From the NCBI GenBank assembly GCA_964569815.1, contig CAZMUN010000002.1, positions 4,642-68,641 of the forward strand: 64,000 nt of DNA, in the 5' to 3' direction. Positions 60,943-64,000 of the stretch are shown piece by piece (position 1 is the stretch's first letter; each line of letters opens with the position of its first letter). The stretch comes from CAZMUN01 sp964569815. Its GTDB lineage: Archaea; Iainarchaeota; Iainarchaeia; Iainarchaeales; GCA-2688035. The notes under the pieces were generated by a model. That model had not been told where the DNA came from, did no database searches, and saw only the letters and a list, made by a program, of their open reading frames with translations. Position numbers and translations under genes: made by a program.

Positions 60943-62618
60943 AGGAAAAGCTCCCGGTTGCGGCTTTTTTTCTCCTTGTTTTAGGGAATTGTTTTGGACA
61001 GGAAATAGAAAACCCTTTGACAGCCCAGTCTGTTAGGGCAAAGGTCGCAATTTCAGGCCAAGGAAACCTTTCAGGGGACCTCCACGGCGGAACCGCGTCC
61101 CTGGAAATAGTTTCATTCAAGGAAAGCGAAAACCAGTCAGTCCTAACAATAAGCGAAACCCTTTACATGAATGGAAAAACCATTCAGGCCACAACAAAAG
61201 AAGACGAGTTTGGAAACAGGTACGCTGTCTTTGAGCTGGACGGCACAGGCTCTTTTGAATACGAAATCAGGGCCGTTATTGAAACAGATTCAAAGCTGGA
61301 AGGCATTCAAGAAGAGGATTTAAGCCAAGGCATAAGCGAATTCCACGAGTTTACGGAGCCAACGAAAAACGTTGAATCAAACAGGGAAGAGATAAGGACT
61401 CTTGCACTAAACAAGTTTGAATCAAAAAGCTTTGTTGAAACCCTTCGCGACATAATTGAATGGACACACCAATACATAGAATACGATTTGTCTTATTACC
61501 CGGAAACCTACAGCGCAATAGAAACCCTGAACTCAAAAAAAGGCGTCTGCGACGAGTTCGCAGTACTGTCTGCAGCAATGTTCCGCGCAAAAGAAATTCC
61601 AACAAAGTTTTCTTTAGGCGTAGTGTACAGCGGAAACAGCTGGGGAAACCACGCCTGGATCCAAACATACACTCCAAAAAATGGGTGGATTGAATCAGAC
61701 TCAACTTATGGAGAGGCAGGCTACATAGACGGAATGCACTTCCTCAGGGCAGCTTTCCCAGACCCTGAATCAAACAAGTCAAAGCTCACAGTAAAAAGCG
61801 TTAACCCAAACGATTTCACTTCAACTGTGACAGAAAACGAGCCACAGGTCGAAATACAGAACATTGAAAGGTTTTCAGGAATCCTTAAAGCAAGCCCAAA
61901 GGACATCACTTTTCCAGCCAACCAATGGTTTGACCTCCGCGTCGAAATAGAAAACCTTACAGACAAAACAGCGATAAGCCCTGTAAGCCTGCAGCGCGTG
62001 GAAAACCTGCATATAGAGGAAAGGGAAAAAATACTGGTCTTTGGGCCAAAAGAGGAAAAAAACGTTGAATGGAAGATTAGAATGGACCAACAGCTATCAC
62101 AAAACCAGCGCCTTGAAGGCAAATACAAGGTCATTACTCTCAGCGGCGAAGAGGAAGCAAACCTGAAAATAGTTGCAGGAAACTCTGAAAACACTGAAGG
62201 CAATGTTTTGGTTGAAGAAGTACTGCCAATAATTCAGGGCCCAGACCTTGTAATAGAAATAACCCTAAAAAACCTTGGAAGCAGTCCAGCGCAAGCAGCC
62301 ATAAGCCTTGAAAACGGCGTTGAAACACAAAAATCGGTTGAAATCAGGCCACTAAGCCAAGTTCAAAGCACAATTTCAATAAAAAACCACGACAACGGCC
62401 CATTCTACCTGAAAATAACAGGCGAAGGAACCAACTACGAGAAAACAATTGAAATAAAGGAAGGCCAGCCAATCGTAAAAGACACTCCAGGGCAGGAAAG
62501 CCCTTTCCGGATTCCAGGGCCTGAAAGCATCTTCAACCAAGAAAACGCCATAATAGCAGCAATTCTCTTCGGAACAGTGACAGTAGGGCTGCTTTTAAAA
62601 GCATTGTTGTCAAAATAA
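60939..62618 (+). CDS. Transglutaminase-like surface protein
   Basis: 559 residues from TTG 60939. Signal segment at 5-18 and C-terminal membrane anchor (about 535-555, IIAAILFGTVTVGLLLKALL). Transglutaminase-like core at about 165-270: Cys in SKKGVCDEFAVLSAAMFRAK, His in GNSWGNHAWIQTYTP, Asp in GWIESDSTYGEAGYIDG, a complete triad. Two Ig/NEW3-like units follow (LTDKTAISPVSLQRVENLHI; LVIEITLKNLGSSPAQAAIS). It may crosslink or cleave surface proteins. Translation appears coupled to the 60-residue gene. Confidence 0.87.
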   Translation: MKEKLPVAAFFLLVLGNCFGQEIENPLTAQSVRAKVAISGQGNLSGDLHGGTASLEIVSFKESENQSVLTISETLYMNGKTIQATTKEDEFGNRYAVFELDGTGSFEYEIRAVIETDSKLEGIQEEDLSQGISEFHEFTEPTKNVESNREEIRTLALNKFESKSFVETLRDIIEWTHQYIEYDLSYYPETYSAIETLNSKKGVCDEFAVLSAAMFRAKEIPTKFSLGVVYSGNSWGNHAWIQTYTPKNGWIESDSTYGEAGYIDGMHFLRAAFPDPESNKSKLTVKSVNPNDFTSTVTENEPQVEIQNIERFSGILKASPKDITFPANQWFDLRVEIENLTDKTAISPVSLQRVENLHIEEREKILVFGPKEEKNVEWKIRMDQQLSQNQRLEGKYKVITLSGEEEANLKIVAGNSENTEGNVLVEEVLPIIQGPDLVIEITLKNLGSSPAQAAISLENGVETQKSVEIRPLSQVQSTISIKNHDNGPFYLKITGEGTNYEKTIEIKEGQPIVKDTPGQESPFRIPGPESIFNQENAIIAAILFGTVTVGLLLKALLSK

Positions 62619-62634
62619 TTTTCAGGCTGTCGGT

Positions 62635-62735
62635 GGCATCGAGTGATCTCAGAGAACGAAGATGCCAAATGTTGCTCTATCGAGCAGCTTAAAGCTGCGA
62701 AGATAGTGCAATTCAAAGCCGGAATTTGCCGGCTT
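62635..62735 (+). ncRNA. Hairpin cluster before tRNA-Gly, possible RNA
   Basis: Four short perfect hairpins in 100 bases: GGCATC/GATGCC (62635-62666), GCTC/GAGC, CAGCT/AGCTG, and AGCCGG/CCGGCT ending at 62735, 2 bases before tRNA-Gly(GCC). It may be a structured small RNA or tRNA leader. No C/D or H/ACA boxes are firmly recognised. Confidence 0.3.
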
Positions 62736-62737
62736 CT

Positions 62738-62875
62738 GCGACCGTAGTCTAGTGGTTAGGATGTGACCTTGCCAGAGCCTTTTCTTGAAAAGAAAAGCCT
62801 CGGGAAAAGAACGCTTGGCTTTTTGCCAAGCACTGCAAAAAGGTCATGACCCGGGTTCGAGTCCCGGCGGTCGCA
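62738..62875 (+). tRNA. tRNA-Gly(GCC) with 66-base intron
   Basis: Exons 62738-62774 and 62841-62875, 72 bases mature. Acceptor GCGACCG/CGGTCGC, anticodon stem TGACC/GGTCA, loop TTGCCA+A (anticodon GCC), T arm CCGGG/CCCGG. The intron (62775-62840) sits at the canonical 37/38 site and has its own hairpin CTTGGC/GCCAAG. Confidence 0.93.
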
Positions 62876-62960
62876 AAACCCGTTGAAGGAAATGGGTCAG
62901 AGTCGCAATTTTTTCCCAAGCCTTTTGGAAGCGAGTGAAACGAGCGCTCCAAAAAGGCTA

Positions 62961-62980
62961 TTCGAGTCCCGGCGAACGCA
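62961..62980 (+). repeat. Stray tRNA-Gly 3' fragment
   Basis: TTCGAGTCCCGGCG repeats tRNA-Gly 62856-62869 exactly, followed by aaCGCA in place of gtCGCA. The flanking CGCAATTCTTT also matches the tail of tRNA-Gly(UCC) (63910 on). No 5' partner or T stem is present, so this is a remnant, possibly an attachment-site scar or a decayed tRNA gene. Confidence 0.7.
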
Positions 62981-62990
62981 ATTCTTTGAA

Positions 62991-63632
62991 TCAGATGCAA
63001 TCCTTCGCCTTTTTCCAAACCAGTTCATGGATTTCCCGCCTGCTTTTGACGCCAGCGCCTTTCCTGCAGTCTATTTTTTGCCAGCCAGGCTTTTTGCTTA
63101 AGGTAAGGTAAACCTGCCTTGTTGCACGAAGGTAATCCAAGTCTAGTTCATGAATGTCCTTTTTTCGCTTTCTTTTGGCCATAAGCTTTGCTGAAACACT
63201 TACAGGCAAATCCAAGAAAATCGTGGCATCAGGCTTTGGAAGCCTTGACTCAACGCCCTGAACCCAGGAAATGAATTCCTTCCTTCTTTTGCCTTCAAAT
63301 TTGGATGCCTGGTGGGCAATGTTGCTCGCAGTATACCTGTCGCACACAACTGTTATGCCCTGGGAAAGGCTTTTTTCAATGAACGGCATTGCATCATACC
63401 TGTCCAAAGCGTAAAGCAGTGAAGCTAGCTCTGGCTTGACTTTTCTCAGGGAACCAAATTCGCCACTAAGGTACTTTTTTACCAGTTTTCCAAAAAATTT
63501 GCTGTATCGCGGAAAAGAAACCAAAACAGCCTTTTTGCCCCCTTTTTCAAGCCTTTTCAAAAGAAGCCTGGCTTGGGTGTTCTTTCCAGAAGAGTCAACG
63601 CCCTCAATTACAACCAGATTTCCTTTCATCAA
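62991..63632 (-). CDS. tmk: Thymidylate kinase
   Basis: 213 residues (starts at 63632; a second ATG directly follows). dTMP to dTDP. P-loop VIEGVDSSGKNTQARLL at about 8-24 (Asn where Gly/Ser is common), DRY motif YALDRYDAMPF, VVCDRYTASNIAHQ and PDATIFLDLPVSVS. Closer to bacterial/eukaryotic Tmk than an unrelated archaeal kinase. Lies between the two tRNA-Gly genes, opposite strand. Confidence 0.92.
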   Translation of the reverse strand: MMKGNLVVIEGVDSSGKNTQARLLLKRLEKGGKKAVLVSFPRYSKFFGKLVKKYLSGEFGSLRKVKPELASLLYALDRYDAMPFIEKSLSQGITVVCDRYTASNIAHQASKFEGKRRKEFISWVQGVESRLPKPDATIFLDLPVSVSAKLMAKRKRKKDIHELDLDYLRATRQVYLTLSKKPGWQKIDCRKGAGVKSRREIHELVWKKAKDCI

Positions 63633-63753
63633 AAAAGGAGGAACAACAAAGTTATTTAAATACTAATTGGGCTAAAAAATCTTGAAGGCATACCAGCTAT
63701 GTCAAGTGCCCAAAGGCACGAAGACAGTGCAACAATGCCATATGTTAATTGGC

Positions 63754-63913
63754 GCGTCCGTAGTGTAATGGTAGCATCACAGCCTTCCAACGGCTTTACG
63801 AAACGCGGAAATTTTTCGGAGCGCTCCTTAAGGCCGCTTCAAAAAAGCCAAAAAAAAAGGTTTCGTGAATATGGAGAAAGCTGTTAGTCTGGGTTCAAGT
63901 CCCAGCGGGCGCA
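63754..63913 (+). tRNA. tRNA-Gly(UCC) with 89-base intron
   Basis: Exons 63754-63789 and 63879-63913, 71 bases mature. Acceptor GCGTCCG/CGGGCGC (one T-G pair), anticodon stem ACAGC/GCTGT, loop CTTCCA+A (anticodon TCC), T arm CTGGG/CCCAG. The intron (63790-63878), at site 37/38, folds around ACGAAAC/GTTTCGT. No encoded CCA. Confidence 0.92.
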
Positions 63914-63919
63914 ATTCTT

Positions 63920-63926
63920 TTTATAC
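63920..63926 (+). promoter_or_regulatory. TATA box for edge pilin
   Basis: TTTATAC 22-28 bases before ATG 63948; spacing fits a leaderless transcript. Confidence 0.45.
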
Positions 63927-63947
63927 TACTTTTAACTATATACTTGC

Positions 63948-64000
63948 ATGAATTCAAGGGCGCAGGCTGGCTTGGAGTACTTGATGACATACGGTTGGGC
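63948..64000 (+). CDS. Class III signal peptide pilin, partial
   Basis: MNSRA then QAGLEYLMTYGW: Gln+1, Glu+5 and the LMTYGW stretch common in archaeal class III prepilins. It runs off the right edge, so the exterior domain is unknown. Probably another EppA substrate. Confidence 0.8.
   Translation, partial: MNSRAQAGLEYLMTYGW

Noticed and set aside
62738..62980. Complete mobile element bounded by tRNA repeats
   Set aside because: The repeats are only about 105 bases apart with no integrase, so at most a scar.

Overview
The window is archaeal. It carries archaeal-type RFC small subunit, DnaG, Rad50, HerA-NurA, Hjc, ABCE1 plus Pelota, S17e, RpoK, EF-1 beta, Pth2, Elp3, class I CCA-adding enzyme, Taw3, CDC48 and prepilins with class III signal peptides. 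Single genes of bacterial flavour (ThrRS with a bacterial-type editing domain, GpmI, Tmk), very tight packing, many stop-start overlaps, TTG starts and single-gene transcription units suggest a small-genome lineage, perhaps DPANN (Diapherotrites/Micrarchaeota-like). That placement is inference; no rRNA is present. There is no CRISPR array, no insertion sequence and no gene-free stretch above 300 bases.

Layout. 1-9.3 kb: CDC48, interrupted by an intein at the left edge; a stand-alone NFACT-R protein; an Lrp-like regulator; topoisomerase I; an antiporter-like protein with an altered active site; a second Lrp/AsnC regulator; and an ATP-cone plus NrdD-like protein without the glycyl-radical end. 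9.3-16.6 kb: membrane proteins, a 21-residue Cys/acid microprotein, MtaB, RfcS, NreA with a duplicated 5' end, and ThrRS. 16.6-23.3 kb: an Epd/Tad-like pilus operon (ATPase, two platform proteins, pilins, a long prepilin peptidase, pilin-like proteins). 23.3-28.5 kb: a membrane-anchored OB-fold protein, a TctA-like permease, a JAB/MPN+ protease, GpmI, and four overlapping pilin-like genes with Asp in place of Glu at the mature +5 position.

28.5-38.3 kb: ABCE1-Pelota ribosome-recycling pair, PurF, a Holliday-junction-nuclease-like protein, a CARF-like/winged-helix pair, Elp3, a secreted protein, and phosphoesterase-Taw3-ThpR. 38.3-45.7 kb: an orphan secretion ATPase, CCA-adding enzyme, tRNA-Arg running straight into a GNAT gene, zinc-ribbon plus EF-1 beta, Rad50, S17e, RpoK. 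45.8-54.4 kb: an unknown 501-residue protein, a nurA-zinc ribbon-herA operon, and an ArsR-like regulator-iscS-iscU operon with a palindrome at its start.

54.4-64 kb: surface and membrane proteins, Hjc, DUF167, DnaG, two secreted paralogues flanking tRNA-Val, a transglutaminase-like surface protein, two intron-containing tRNA-Gly genes with a stray tRNA 3' fragment, thymidylate kinase, and the start of another pilin. Themes: translation quality control (NFACT-R, ABCE1, Pelota, Pth2, tRNA modification), DNA repair (Rad50, HerA/NurA, Hjc, NreA, RFC), Fe-S assembly, and pili or other surface structures.
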